Origin: an uncultured Bacilli bacterium
GTDB taxonomy: Bacteria; Bacillota_I; Bacilli_A; RF39; UBA660
Reading direction: 5' to 3'
Length of the DNA stretch: 64,000 nucleotides
Assembly: GCA_934096705.1 (NCBI GenBank)
Contig: CAKOMR010000001.1
Coordinates: 1 to 64,000, forward strand
A program made the position numbers and the translations under genes. The notes beneath the pieces are model-generated. The model was given only the letters and a program-made list of their open reading frames with translations. It did no database searches and was not told the DNA's origin. Below are positions 25,071 through 36,182 of the stretch, in pieces; positions within the stretch are counted from its first letter, which is position 1; each line of letters opens with the position of its first letter.

Positions 25071-27167
25071 ATGGATTACTTAAATGGATTAAACGAAAAA
25101 CAAAAAGAAGCTGCTTCTTTTAAAGATGGCGCATGTTTGGTAATTGCGGGTGCAGGTTCAGGTAAAACAAAAGTACTTACTACAAGAATTGCTAGTTTAA
25201 TTGAAAGTGGTGTTTCATCAAATAATATATTAGCAATAACATTTACTAATAAGGCTGCAAATGAAATGCGTACTAGAGTAGAAAATTTAATTGGTAAAGT
25301 ATATGCTTTTATAGGAACTTTTCATTCTTTTGGGTTAAGAGTTATTAGAGAAAATTATGAAATTTTGAAATTAACTAACACATTTACAATTATAGATACT
25401 GAAGATCAAAATAGTATTATTAAAAAAATTATGAAAGACCAAAATATTCTAGATAAAATGGTTACACCATCATTTATAAGAAGTAAAATCTCTTTTATAA
25501 AAAATAATTTATTAAATGATAGTGAGATAGCAAATTTTTTAATTGCTGAAAACGAAAAGATTGCAGTTAAAGTTTATTATGAATATGAAAAAATACTATC
25601 ACGAAATAATACACTTGATTTTGATGATCTTTTAAAAAAACCAGTAGAACTTTTTATTCATAATCAAGATATTTTAGAAAAGTATCAAGATAGATTTAAA
25701 TATATTTTAATTGATGAATATCAAGATACAAATGAAGTTCAATACAAAATGGTTAAGTTATTATCTAAAAAATATCAAAATATATTTGTGGTAGGTGATC
25801 CATCTCAATCAATTTATGCTTTTAGAGGAGCTAATTATCAAAATATATTAAATTTTGAAAAAGACTTTAATGATTGTAAAGTAATTAAACTTCCTCAAAA
25901 TTATAGAAGTACACAAACTATTTTGGATGCTGCAAATGATGTAATAAAACATAATAGGCAAAGAAAAGACATTGATTTGTTTTCTGATTTGGGAGAGGGA
26001 CTTAAAATAAAATATATTCGTTCTTATAATGATGAAGCCGAAGTTTTAAGAGTTATTGATGAAATAAAAAATTTACTTAATAATGGTTATCAAAGAAAAG
26101 ATATAGCAATTTTTTATCGTACTAATGCTCAATCACGTGCGGTCGAAGATAAAATGGTAAAAGAAAATATTCCATATAAAGTCTTTGGAAGTTATTACTT
26201 TTATAAAAGAAAGGAAATTAAAGATTTACTTGCTTATTTAAAACTTATAGCAAATTATAAAGATGATATATCATTAAAAAGAGTTATTAATGAACCAAAA
26301 AGAAAAATTGGTGATAAGACTATAGAAAATTTGGAAAGAAAAGCAAACATTGAAAATATTTCTATGTTCGAAGCAATTGAAAGTGGAAAAGAGTTAGAAT
26401 TTAAAGAGCTTATTTTAAAGTTAATTGAATTTAGTAAAAACTCTTCGATAACTGAGTTAATTGATAAAACTTTAGAACTTTCTAAAATGAAAGAAACTTA
26501 TGAAAAAGATAAATCTTTAGAAAGTGATATAAGAATAGAAAACTTAATGGAATTTCGAAGTGTAAGTGAAAACTACGAAAAAGTTACAGGGAATGTAAAT
26601 TTGAGTGATTTTTTGGCAGAGGTAAGTCTAGTTGCTGATGCTACTGAATATAGTGAAGATTCTGATGCGGTTACTTTAATGACTATTCATAGTGCCAAAG
26701 GTCTTGAATTTAAAGTTGTATTTATTGTAGGACTTGAAGAAAATATTATGCCAATAAGCAAAGCATTATATGATGAAGAAGAACTCGAGGAAGAACGTAG
26801 ACTAATGTATGTTGCTATAACAAGAGCTAAGGAAAGATTATATTTATTAAATGCTGGTAAAAGAATGCTTTATGGAAATATTCAAATGAATCCTCCAAGT
26901 AGGTTTATAAGTGAAATAAGAGAAAACTTACTTGAAAAAGAGGAAAGAAAACAAGATGCTATTAATTCAGTAAAATCTAAATTATTATATGGTGATGATG
27001 ATAGCACTAATAATGAACTTAAAAAAGGTGATATAGTTATGCATATAACATATGGAAAAGGTGTTATAATAGATATAGATGAAAAATTTATAACTATAGC
27101 ATTTAATCATAAAATTGGGACAAGAAAGTTTTTGAAAAATTATAAAGGTATAAGGAAGGTGAATTAA
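25071..27167 (+). CDS. pcrA: ATP-dependent DNA helicase PcrA/UvrD
   Basis: Superfamily 1A 3'-5' helicase for repair and plasmid replication; in Gram-positives it is essential. Motifs: LNEKQKEAAS, Walker A GAGSGKT (about 28-34), TFTNKAANEMRTRV, FIGTFHSFG, IDEYQDTNEVQ, GDPSQSIYAFRGA, NYRST, MTIHSAKGLEF and YVAITRAKERL. The C-terminal Tudor-like domain that binds RNA polymerase is present (KGDIVMHITYGKGVII to the end). Length 698. Start is supported by AAGGAGA. The next two genes follow at once, ending in ligA: the pcrA-ligA pair is conserved in Bacilli, here with a nucleotidyltransferase inserted. Confidence 0.97.
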   Translation: MDYLNGLNEKQKEAASFKDGACLVIAGAGSGKTKVLTTRIASLIESGVSSNNILAITFTNKAANEMRTRVENLIGKVYAFIGTFHSFGLRVIRENYEILKLTNTFTIIDTEDQNSIIKKIMKDQNILDKMVTPSFIRSKISFIKNNLLNDSEIANFLIAENEKIAVKVYYEYEKILSRNNTLDFDDLLKKPVELFIHNQDILEKYQDRFKYILIDEYQDTNEVQYKMVKLLSKKYQNIFVVGDPSQSIYAFRGANYQNILNFEKDFNDCKVIKLPQNYRSTQTILDAANDVIKHNRQRKDIDLFSDLGEGLKIKYIRSYNDEAEVLRVIDEIKNLLNNGYQRKDIAIFYRTNAQSRAVEDKMVKENIPYKVFGSYYFYKRKEIKDLLAYLKLIANYKDDISLKRVINEPKRKIGDKTIENLERKANIENISMFEAIESGKELEFKELILKLIEFSKNSSITELIDKTLELSKMKETYEKDKSLESDIRIENLMEFRSVSENYEKVTGNVNLSDFLAEVSLVADATEYSEDSDAVTLMTIHSAKGLEFKVVFIVGLEENIMPISKALYDEEELEEERRLMYVAITRAKERLYLLNAGKRMLYGNIQMNPPSRFISEIRENLLEKEERKQDAINSVKSKLLYGDDDSTNNELKKGDIVMHITYGKGVIIDIDEKFITIAFNHKIGTRKFLKNYKGIRKVN

Positions 27168-28043
27168 ATGAAAGAAAAAACTTTAGTAATTTTAGCCGCA
27201 GGAATGGGATCAAGATTTGGAGGACTTAAACAAATTGAGCCTGTTGGACCATCCGGAGAATTCTTAATAGATTATTCTATCTATGATGCAAAAAATGCAG
27301 GATTTAACAAAATTGTATTTGTTATAAAAAAAGAAAATCAAAGTTTATTCGAGGAAACTGTATCAAAAAGAATCAAAGGTATAAAAATTGAGTATGCTTA
27401 TCAAGAAATGGAAAATTTACCAATTGATATAAAAATTGATAGAGTAAAACCATTAGGAACTGCACATGCTCTTTATTGTGCAAAAAACGTTATAAATGGA
27501 CCATTTGGTCTTATATCTGCAGATGATTTTTATGGCAAAGAAAGTTTTGAAATCTTAAGTAAATATTTAGATAAGGAAGATGGAATTTGCGTTGTAGGAT
27601 ACGAAGTAGGTTCTACTTTATCTGATGAGGGAGAAGTAAAAAGAGGTATTGTTTTATCAAATAATGGAGTTATTAATGCTATAACTGAATGTAAAGTAAA
27701 AAAAGTGGGTGATAAGGCAATATGCACTCCACTTAATAGTGATGAGTCATTTACTTGTCCACTTACTAATCCATGCTCTATGCTTATGTATGGATTTAAT
27801 ACAAATATTTTCGATAAAATCACCTCAATGCTTGAAAATTTTTTAAATACTGCAGATTTAACAAAAGGAGAATTTTTACTTCCAGATGTTGTAGATGTAT
27901 ATGTAAAAGAGGGAAAAGTTGACGTTATAAATACTCCTGCTAAATGGATTGGAATGACTTATAAAGAAGATTTAGATAATGTTAAAAAAGAAATTTTAGA
28001 TTATATAGAAAAAGGAATTTATCCAAGTAATTTATGGAATTAA
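27168..28043 (+). CDS. Nucleotidyltransferase family protein (GT-A fold)
   Basis: 291 residues. The N-terminal LVILAAGMGSRFGGLKQ is the nucleotide-binding loop of sugar-phosphate and choline-type nucleotidyltransferases, followed by VGPSGEFLIDYSIYDA and the metal-binding FGLISADDFYG near 112-122. A C-terminal AKWIGMTYKEDL closes the domain. Members of this group activate sugar phosphates or related groups for polymer or teichoic-acid synthesis, but the substrate cannot be told. The ATG directly follows the pcrA stop, and ligA begins 3 bases after its end, so it is in the pcrA-ligA operon. Confidence 0.88.
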   Translation: MKEKTLVILAAGMGSRFGGLKQIEPVGPSGEFLIDYSIYDAKNAGFNKIVFVIKKENQSLFEETVSKRIKGIKIEYAYQEMENLPIDIKIDRVKPLGTAHALYCAKNVINGPFGLISADDFYGKESFEILSKYLDKEDGICVVGYEVGSTLSDEGEVKRGIVLSNNGVINAITECKVKKVGDKAICTPLNSDESFTCPLTNPCSMLMYGFNTNIFDKITSMLENFLNTADLTKGEFLLPDVVDVYVKEGKVDVINTPAKWIGMTYKEDLDNVKKEILDYIEKGIYPSNLWN

Positions 28044-30040
<1,997 letters not shown>

Positions 30041-30045
30041 GTAAT

Positions 30046-30074
30046 TTGATTTGTTGCATATAATGTAGTATAAT
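30046..30074 (+). promoter_or_regulatory. Promoter of the sensor operon
   Basis: TTGATT (30046-30051), 17-base spacer, TATAAT (30069-30074). A second TATAAT at 30059-30064 has no -35 at proper spacing. Confidence 0.7.
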
Positions 30075-30096
30075 TAATTTACATTTGAGGTGGAAA

Positions 30097-30579
30097 ATGA
30101 AAAAATTATGGAAGAATAATAGGGTGGTTTTTGTTCTTGTGATTATTTTAATTATATGTTTTATTGCAATTGTTTCTGTTGCCCTAACATTCTTTTATTC
30201 AAAAGATACATCAACTTATGGAAATAGGCTTGTAGATATTGATAAACATCCAATTTCTAACGAAATTAAATCAAGTTATAAAGATGGATTATTAGAAAAT
30301 GAAAGCGTTAAAACTGTAAATATTGATATAAAAGGAAGAATTATTTATATAACTGCTACATTTGATGAAAAAATTGATCTTGAAAAAGCAAAAAAATTAG
30401 TTACTAGTTCTTTGGACATATTTGATGAAAATATAACTAGTTATTATGATATACAGTTTATTTTAAAAAGTGATAATTTTACTATGATGGGTTCAAAAAA
30501 TGCTGCTTCAGAAGTAGTATCTTGGAATAATAATACTCCAATAAAAGAGAAGGAAAATACTGATGAAAAAGAAAAGTAA
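30097..30579 (+). CDS. Membrane-anchored protein of unknown function
   Basis: 160 residues, not recognised. One transmembrane helix at about 9-33, then an extracytoplasmic domain: SVKTVNIDIKGRIIYITATF followed by DEKIDLEKAKKLVTSSL and YYDIQFILKS. The pattern of strand, strand, helix and strand suggests a small alpha/beta domain. The C-terminus is charged. The start at 30097 has GAGGTGG (30087-30093); an upstream TTG at 30085 overlaps that site and is unlikely. It overlaps the degenerate-GGDEF sensor gene by 17 bases, so the two may work together, perhaps as ligand or partner of the sensor. Confidence 0.75.
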   Translation: MKKLWKNNRVVFVLVIILIICFIAIVSVALTFFYSKDTSTYGNRLVDIDKHPISNEIKSSYKDGLLENESVKTVNIDIKGRIIYITATFDEKIDLEKAKKLVTSSLDIFDENITSYYDIQFILKSDNFTMMGSKNAASEVVSWNNNTPIKEKENTDEKEK

Positions 30580-32578
30580 GCTCTTTATTTATATATCTAT
30601 ATGTATTGCAGTTATATGTGCTACATTTTTAGGATTATATTTTTATTTAACTTCGAATAAATTAACCGTATCTGAAAAAAGGTGGATTGATGAGAATAGT
30701 TCGAAATCTACGCTAATAAGTATTAATGTACTAAATAATGCGTCAGTTTTTGGTAGTAATGGAGAAGGTATATTTTTTGATTTTTTAAATGATTTTGCTC
30801 AAGAGTATAAATTAAATATTAATAAAATTGCCTTTAATTATGGAACTAATAATTCAGGAACTTCATTAACAGTTAAAAATAATTTATCAGAAAATGATGA
30901 AGTTATGTATGTAGATCATTTTGTTTTAATAGGAAATAGTACAGAAATTATTACAAGTCCATTAAATTTACAAGGAAAGAACATAGCAATTTTGGCAAAT
31001 GATTTATCATATGTATCAAAATATTTAAATAGTTATAATTTATCATTTAAAACATATGATACGATAGATAATTTAATGAGTTCAATGTCAGAAAATAAAT
31101 ATGCAATATTACCACTTCATCTTTATTTAACTAATATACTAAGTAATAATAAAGAAATTATTTATCATTTCGGAGATATAAATTCATATTATACATTATC
31201 ATTATCAAATGATGAATTTGGTTCAATTCTTCGAAAATACTATAATTCTTGGAAAGAAAATTTCGAAGAAAGTTACGATGATAGTTTATTTAGTTTAGTT
31301 TCTAAAAGTTTAAATTTAACTGATACGGAAATAGATGCAATGCGTTCTGTTAGTTATAAATACGGATATGTTAATAATTCACCATATGAAGTTATTTCTG
31401 GTGGCAATTATGGTGGAATTGTTGCCGTATATTTAAAAAGATTTATGTCTTTTGCAAATGTTGATTTTACATTTAAAAAATATAGTAATGATGCAAAATT
31501 TAATAATGCTTTAACAAATAAAGATATTGATGTTTATTTTGGATATTTAAATTTTGATAATAGTTATTTTAAAACACAAAATGGAATTGATGTAAATTAT
31601 GTTATTTGTGCAAATATGAAAAATGATGTTGTAGTTAATAACTTAAATGCATTAAGTGGTAAAGAGGTGTATGTTCAAAAAAATTCAATACTTCATAATT
31701 ATTTAAATAATATTAGTGATGTAAAAGTTAAGACATATAAAAATTCTTCGGAACTTACAAAATTAAATAAAAAAGATACAATAATTTTAATTGATAGTAA
31801 TATCTATGAATATTATAAAAGTCATGGCCTTGAAAACTATACAATTAGAACAAGTGGCAGTATAAAAGAAATATATAGTTTTAGAGTAAAAAATAATAGT
31901 GCTTTATATAAATTATTAAATAAATATATATCTATTCTTGATAGTAGAAAAATATTAAATGAGGGAATTAACAATCATACTGAAACTGTTAAGTATGGAA
32001 AAGTTATTGGTTTATTCGCAAAATATTTTATATATCTATTACTTGCATTTGTAATTGTTGCATATCTTGTTATTAGAAAAACTAAAAAAATTACTATAGC
32101 TAAGAAGATAAAAAAAGATGATAAAATGCGTTTTATTGATCAATTAACACTTCTTAAAAATCGTAATTATCTAAGTGAAAATATTAAAGTATGGAATAAC
32201 AATACAATATATCCTCAGACTATTTTAGTTATTGACTTAAATCACGTTCAAAGTATTAATGATACAAAAGGATATGAAGAAGGTGATAAACAAATTAAGG
32301 CTGCCGCAAATGTATTAATTAAAACACAACTTGATAATTCTGATATTATTCGTAGTGATGGCAATGAATTTGTTGTTTATTTAGTCGGATATAATCAAAA
32401 ACAAGTAACTAACTACATTCATAAATTAAATAAAGAGTTTAAAAAATTACCTTATGAGTATGGTGCAGAATTTGGCTATTCAATGATTATTGATGATATT
32501 AAAACAATTGAGGATGCTTTAAATGAAGCAACAAAAATACTAAAAAAACAAAAGGAAGAAAATGAAGAAGAGGATTAA
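30563..32578 (+). CDS. Membrane sensor with substrate-binding-like domain and degenerate GGDEF
   Basis: 671 residues. An N-terminal helix (about 7-29) is followed by a long extracytoplasmic region of two repeats resembling family-3 solute-binding domains (about 38-230 and 270-450; LTVSEKRWIDENS is typical of such sensors). A second transmembrane helix lies at about 488-507, then a cytosolic GGDEF-fold domain (QLTLLKNRNYL, LVIDLNHVQSINDTKGYEEGD). The signature RxGGDEF reads RSDGNEF (near 596), so key Gly and Asp are lost and diguanylate cyclase activity is unlikely. It may bind a nucleotide or be a signalling relic. Overlaps both neighbours (17 bases each). The fold is confident; the ligand is unknown. 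Confidence 0.8.
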   Translation: MKKKSKLFIYISICIAVICATFLGLYFYLTSNKLTVSEKRWIDENSSKSTLISINVLNNASVFGSNGEGIFFDFLNDFAQEYKLNINKIAFNYGTNNSGTSLTVKNNLSENDEVMYVDHFVLIGNSTEIITSPLNLQGKNIAILANDLSYVSKYLNSYNLSFKTYDTIDNLMSSMSENKYAILPLHLYLTNILSNNKEIIYHFGDINSYYTLSLSNDEFGSILRKYYNSWKENFEESYDDSLFSLVSKSLNLTDTEIDAMRSVSYKYGYVNNSPYEVISGGNYGGIVAVYLKRFMSFANVDFTFKKYSNDAKFNNALTNKDIDVYFGYLNFDNSYFKTQNGIDVNYVICANMKNDVVVNNLNALSGKEVYVQKNSILHNYLNNISDVKVKTYKNSSELTKLNKKDTIILIDSNIYEYYKSHGLENYTIRTSGSIKEIYSFRVKNNSALYKLLNKYISILDSRKILNEGINNHTETVKYGKVIGLFAKYFIYLLLAFVIVAYLVIRKTKKITIAKKIKKDDKMRFIDQLTLLKNRNYLSENIKVWNNNTIYPQTILVIDLNHVQSINDTKGYEEGDKQIKAAANVLIKTQLDNSDIIRSDGNEFVVYLVGYNQKQVTNYIHKLNKEFKKLPYEYGAEFGYSMIIDDIKTIEDALNEATKILKKQKEENEEED

Positions 32579-33410
32579 AAGATTCTTCAAAAGATTTTTC
32601 AAAGTTTTAAGAAGAAGTGATATGAAATTACTTCCAGGACAGCTTGCATTTTTTATGGTACTTGCATTAGTTCCTACCTTATCACTTCTTACATATCTTG
32701 CTTCGGTATTAAATCTTTCAATGGATTTTATTTATACTTTTTTACAAAAAGCTTTTTCAAAAGATGTAGCAAATCTTCTTCTTAGTACATCCACAGTATC
32801 AAATTCAGGACTAAAACTTACTATTATAATTCTTACATGTTATTATTTATCTAGTAATGGTATGGATTCAGTAATTTTATGTTCTAATACAATATATAAT
32901 ATTGAAAATCATGGTTGGTTTAAAAGACGTTTTAAAGCAATAGTACTATCAATTATTTTAGTACTATTACTTACTTTTTTACTTCTTGTACCAGTTTTTG
33001 GTAGCGCTATAGTATCACTTATAACTAAAGTTAATTTAAATGATAATATAACAAATATTATATTAAAAGTATTTGAGTATTTAAGAAGTCCGATGATGAT
33101 TATACTTTTATTTTTCTTAATAAAAATCATTTATACGCTTGCTCCGGATAAAAAAATCAAATCACATAATACAAATTATGGAGCTTTATTTACAACAGTT
33201 ATATGGACTTTAGTTACAGAAATTTATTCAGTATATGTTTTACATTATGCTTCATATTCTTCGTTTTATGGAGGACTTGCAAATATCTGTATTTTAATGA
33301 TTTGGTTTTATTTTCTTGCTTACGTATTTGTTATTGGAATGGCCCTTAATTATCAAAGAGAAAATGAAAAATTGGAAAATAATGTCATCATAAATAATGA
33401 AAAAAAGTAA
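32562..33410 (+). CDS. YihY/BrkB-family inner-membrane protein
   Basis: 282 residues with about six membrane segments. The N-terminal LLPGQLAFFMVLALVPTLSLL motif and the central region FKAIVLSIILVLLLTFLL are typical of the YihY/virulence-factor BrkB family (UPF0761). The C-terminal half contains the conserved stretch GALFTTVIWTLVTEIYSVYVLHYASYSSFYGGL followed by LANICILMIWFY, as in the family. Function is not established; members have been linked to envelope stability and sometimes misannotated as RNase BN. It overlaps the sensor gene by 17 bases and is the last of this three-gene operon. Confidence 0.9.
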   Translation: MKKRIKRFFKRFFKVLRRSDMKLLPGQLAFFMVLALVPTLSLLTYLASVLNLSMDFIYTFLQKAFSKDVANLLLSTSTVSNSGLKLTIIILTCYYLSSNGMDSVILCSNTIYNIENHGWFKRRFKAIVLSIILVLLLTFLLLVPVFGSAIVSLITKVNLNDNITNIILKVFEYLRSPMMIILLFFLIKIIYTLAPDKKIKSHNTNYGALFTTVIWTLVTEIYSVYVLHYASYSSFYGGLANICILMIWFYFLAYVFVIGMALNYQRENEKLENNVIINNEKK

Positions 33411-33418
33411 ATATTAAA

Positions 33419-33506
33419 AATATGTACACAGATATTACTTAGTACATATTTAATTCTCTTAATATCAATCTAGCATATTAAAGCTAACGATATCAAGAAG
33501 TAATAT
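33419..33506 (+). ncRNA. Candidate structured RNA between the YihY and ClpC-like genes
   Basis: Nested inverted repeats in non-coding sequence. AATATGTAC (33419-33427) pairs with GTACATATT (33442-33450). ATATTACTT (33432-33440) exactly complements AAGTAATAT (33498-33506) and would enclose TTAATAT/ATATTAA (33459-33465 with 33475-33481). The first and second helices are mutually exclusive, which is the geometry of a switch. A terminator follows at 33511. No good promoter is seen, so it may instead be a 3' UTR. Confidence 0.35.
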
Positions 33507-33510
33507 TCTA

Positions 33511-33545
33511 AAAAAGAAGGAACGATTAATTTTTCCTTCTTTTTT
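33511..33545. terminator. Strong terminator before the ClpC-like gene
   Basis: AAAAAGAAGGAA (33511-33522) and TTCCTTCTTTTT (33533-33544), 12 pairs, with T and A tracts on both sides. It could work in both directions. Confidence 0.85.
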
Positions 33546-33587
33546 ATGATTATAAAAAGTGGTAGTTATAAGTTTTTATTTATCATT

Positions 33588-33618
33588 TTGAATATTTTTT
33601 TAATTTGATAAACATAAT
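33588..33618 (+). promoter_or_regulatory. Putative promoter of the ClpC-like gene
   Basis: TTGAAT (33588-33593), 19-base spacer, CATAAT (33613-33618). The ATG is the ninth base after the box, with no ribosome binding site. Confidence 0.4.
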
Positions 33619-33626
33619 TATATTGT

Positions 33627-35420
33627 ATGGAAAATATTTATAATGAAAGAATTTGTAAATTATTTAGAAGTGCTGAAAAAGAGCGTGAGAGTTTAAATCA
33701 TGAATACGTTGGAACTGAGCATTTGCTGTTAGCTATTTTAAATAGTAATGCTAATATAAATAAGTATTTAAAAAAACATAATCTAACTTATAATAAATTT
33801 AAAGATTTTTTAAAAAATAATATGCCTTGTGAAGAAAAAATTGTTAAAGATAATATTTATACACCATTATTAAAAAAAATTATTTTATTTTCTTCAGAGG
33901 ATATAAGTGAAGAAAAATTGCTTTTCAATATGCTTGATGCAAGCGAGGGCGTTGCTATAAGGCTTCTTATTAATATGAATATAGACGTTGATGCTATTTA
34001 CAATTATTTAAAAAACTCTAATACATATGAAAATTTATTAATATATAAATATGGTAAAGTGTTAAATGAATGTGTTGATTATAAAGAACATGTTGTTGGT
34101 AGAGATAAAGAAATAAATTTAGTTCTTGAAACTCTTCTTCGAAAGAAGAAAAATAATCCACTTTTAATAGGTGAGGCTGGAGTGGGAAAAAGTGCAATAG
34201 TAGAAGAGATTGCCAGAAAAATAGTTAGTGGAAATATATATGAAGAATTTCTTGATAAAATTGTGGTTGAACTTTCTATGGCATCACTTATTTCTGGTAC
34301 AAAGTATCGTGGCGAATTTGAAGACAGGTTAAATAAAATAATTTTAGAGATAAAAGAACATTCTGAAATTATATTATTTATTGATGAAGTTCATACAATG
34401 GCAAATGCAGGTGCAGCGGAAGGTGCTATTAGTGCAGGTGATATTTTAAAACCATTTCTTGCAAGAGGTGATATTAAGTGTATAGGTGCTACAACTAGAG
34501 AGGAATATGAAAAATATATCTTAAAAGATAAAGCTTTATCCAGAAGATTTGAAACTATTTTCGTAAAAGAACCAAATGAAATTGATACTATAAATATTTT
34601 GAAGAATATAAAAAAAGAATATATAGATTATCATAAAGTTAATATATCCGATGAGAATATTGAATTAATAGTACATCTTGCAAATGTGTATTTTCCAAAT
34701 AAAAAAAATCCAGATAAAGCTATAGAATTACTTGATAGTGTTTTAAGTTATGTGAAATTAAATGAAACTAGTAACATGATCAAAGAAAAGGAGTTTGAGT
34801 TAAAACGAATATCAAACAAAAAATTATATAATTTAGAAAATGATAATTTTAAAGAAGCTTTAATTACAAGTAAAGAGGAAAACAATTTACGAAAAGATAT
34901 ATTACTTTTAAAAAGTGGTAAGAATATTTGCGTAAAGAAAAATGATATATTAAATGTTTTGGAACTGAAAAATAATATAGTTAATAAAAATAAAATAGTT
35001 AAAATAATTAATAATTCTTTTAAGGATACATACGATAAAAATATTATTAAAAAGATTACTGATAAATTAAATAATAACAAAATTAGCATATTAACTTTTA
35101 TTGGCGATTATAAAAATATTATATTTGACCTTGCAGATAAATTAAATTATGATATTGTTAAAGTAGGGGATAATATGGAAAAACTCATAAGCAAAATAAA
35201 ATATAATCCTAGCACAATGTTTATTATTAATAATAATGATAACTATAATTTTAATAATTTAATTAAAAAAGCTAAAGAAAATAATTTAGTAGAATATAAT
35301 AATGAATATATATCATTTAATAGTGCAATTGTTATTTATACTTTAAAAGAAAAAAATATAGGTTTTTTAAATAATAGTTATTGTGATGATGTAATTTATT
35401 TTGAAAAAACTAATATATAA
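33627..35420 (+). CDS. ClpC/ClpB-like protein with decayed second AAA+ domain
   Basis: 597 residues. The N-terminal Clp_N repeat region (about 1-145; AEKERESLNHEYVGTEHLLLAIL) is followed by a complete first AAA+ domain: HVVGRDKEINLVLETLLR, Walker A GEAGVGKSA (about 182-190), Walker B ILFIDEVHTM (near 249), GAGAAEGAISAGDILKPFLARG, and LSRRFETIFVKEP. After about residue 420 the sequence loses the usual second domain. Where Walker A should be, it reads FIGDYKNIIFDLAD (near 490), and the Lys/Thr are gone. Full-length ClpC is about 810. Without a second ATPase or a ClpP tripeptide loop it may be a regulator. Monocistronic, with clear terminator. Confidence 0.85.
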   Translation: MENIYNERICKLFRSAEKERESLNHEYVGTEHLLLAILNSNANINKYLKKHNLTYNKFKDFLKNNMPCEEKIVKDNIYTPLLKKIILFSSEDISEEKLLFNMLDASEGVAIRLLINMNIDVDAIYNYLKNSNTYENLLIYKYGKVLNECVDYKEHVVGRDKEINLVLETLLRKKKNNPLLIGEAGVGKSAIVEEIARKIVSGNIYEEFLDKIVVELSMASLISGTKYRGEFEDRLNKIILEIKEHSEIILFIDEVHTMANAGAAEGAISAGDILKPFLARGDIKCIGATTREEYEKYILKDKALSRRFETIFVKEPNEIDTINILKNIKKEYIDYHKVNISDENIELIVHLANVYFPNKKNPDKAIELLDSVLSYVKLNETSNMIKEKEFELKRISNKKLYNLENDNFKEALITSKEENNLRKDILLLKSGKNICVKKNDILNVLELKNNIVNKNKIVKIINNSFKDTYDKNIIKKITDKLNNNKISILTFIGDYKNIIFDLADKLNYDIVKVGDNMEKLISKIKYNPSTMFIINNNDNYNFNNLIKKAKENNLVEYNNEYISFNSAIVIYTLKEKNIGFLNNSYCDDVIYFEKTNI

Positions 35421-35421
35421 G

Positions 35422-35442
35422 GACTAGAAATAGTCTTTTTTT
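35422..35442 (+). terminator. Terminator of the ClpC-like gene
   Basis: GACTA (35422-35426) and TAGTC (35431-35435), GAAA loop, then T7. Confidence 0.75.
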
Positions 35443-35445
35443 ATT

Positions 35446-35472
35446 AAAAAAAAACAAGAAAATTCTTGTTTT
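35446..35472 (-). terminator. Terminator of the minus-strand Asn-rich gene
   Basis: Inverted repeat AACAAGAA/TTCTTGTT with an A run at 35446-35454 that becomes a T run on the minus strand. Confidence 0.7.
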
Positions 35473-35474
35473 TA

Positions 35475-36164
35475 TTATTTTGTAACTAAATTATTTTTTC
35501 TTACAGGTTTAAAACCTACTTCAATTAATTCATCCATAGTAACAATATTATTATTTAAAGCTTCTTTAATAGTATATTTATTATTGTTTACAGTGACAAT
35601 AATGTTTTGACTTTTAATGCAATTAAAATAGTAATCTTTATAATAATATTCTATAGCTTGAGCACAATTTCCATTGGAAACATCTTCAATAGTTATATCT
35701 TTACCATTTACTTTTTTGTGTAAGACATTATTTAAATTTTTATTCAATTTATTGATATTTATTTCTTCATCAAAAATATTTTCATTTGATTCATTTTTTT
35801 TGTTAACATTTTCTTCATTTTTATTTACATTTTCGTTATCGTAATTTTTATTATCACTATTTTCAATTATTATTTCAGTAGTATTAGATATATTATTAAA
35901 GATATTTTCTTCATTACTATTTGTGTTAATTCTTTTATTTTCAAAATAAACTACATTACTAGAAACATTATTTTCTTCTTCATCAATATAAAAAACAGTT
36001 TGTTTATCTTTTTTTGCATAATTACCAAAATTAGAAATATCATTTTTTTTGTTATATTCTAATGTAATTATTATGTTATTTGATGAAATATAATAATATG
36101 TTACACCAATTAAAATAGAAATACATGTGAATAGTATAGTATTAATAAGCACTTTATTTTTCAT
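35475..36164 (-). CDS. Membrane-anchored Asn-rich protein, unknown
   Basis: 229 residues, not recognised. One N-terminal transmembrane helix (about 7-26) leads to a long Asn/Glu-rich, low-complexity extracytoplasmic region (about 75-140). A small folded C-terminal domain (about 150-225) carries two Cys (SNGNCAQ and YFNCIK), a possible disulfide, and ends with TMDELIEVGFKPVRKN. It reads as a surface tether with a terminal module. TAGGTG precedes the ATG. It follows a 62-residue membrane gene on the same strand by 18 bases, so they form a two-gene operon. Confidence 0.75.
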   Translation of the reverse strand: MKNKVLINTILFTCISILIGVTYYYISSNNIIITLEYNKKNDISNFGNYAKKDKQTVFYIDEEENNVSSNVVYFENKRINTNSNEENIFNNISNTTEIIIENSDNKNYDNENVNKNEENVNKKNESNENIFDEEININKLNKNLNNVLHKKVNGKDITIEDVSNGNCAQAIEYYYKDYYFNCIKSQNIIVTVNNNKYTIKEALNNNIVTMDELIEVGFKPVRKNNLVTK

Positions 36165-36182
36165 GAAACACCTACATGTATA

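Noticed and set aside
30563..32578. Active diguanylate cyclase
   Set aside because: The signature is RSDGNEF, lacking the Gly and Asp needed for catalysis.
35760..35900. Tandem repeats in the Asn-rich gene
   Set aside because: Low-complexity codons, no regular unit length that would mark a true repeat or CRISPR.
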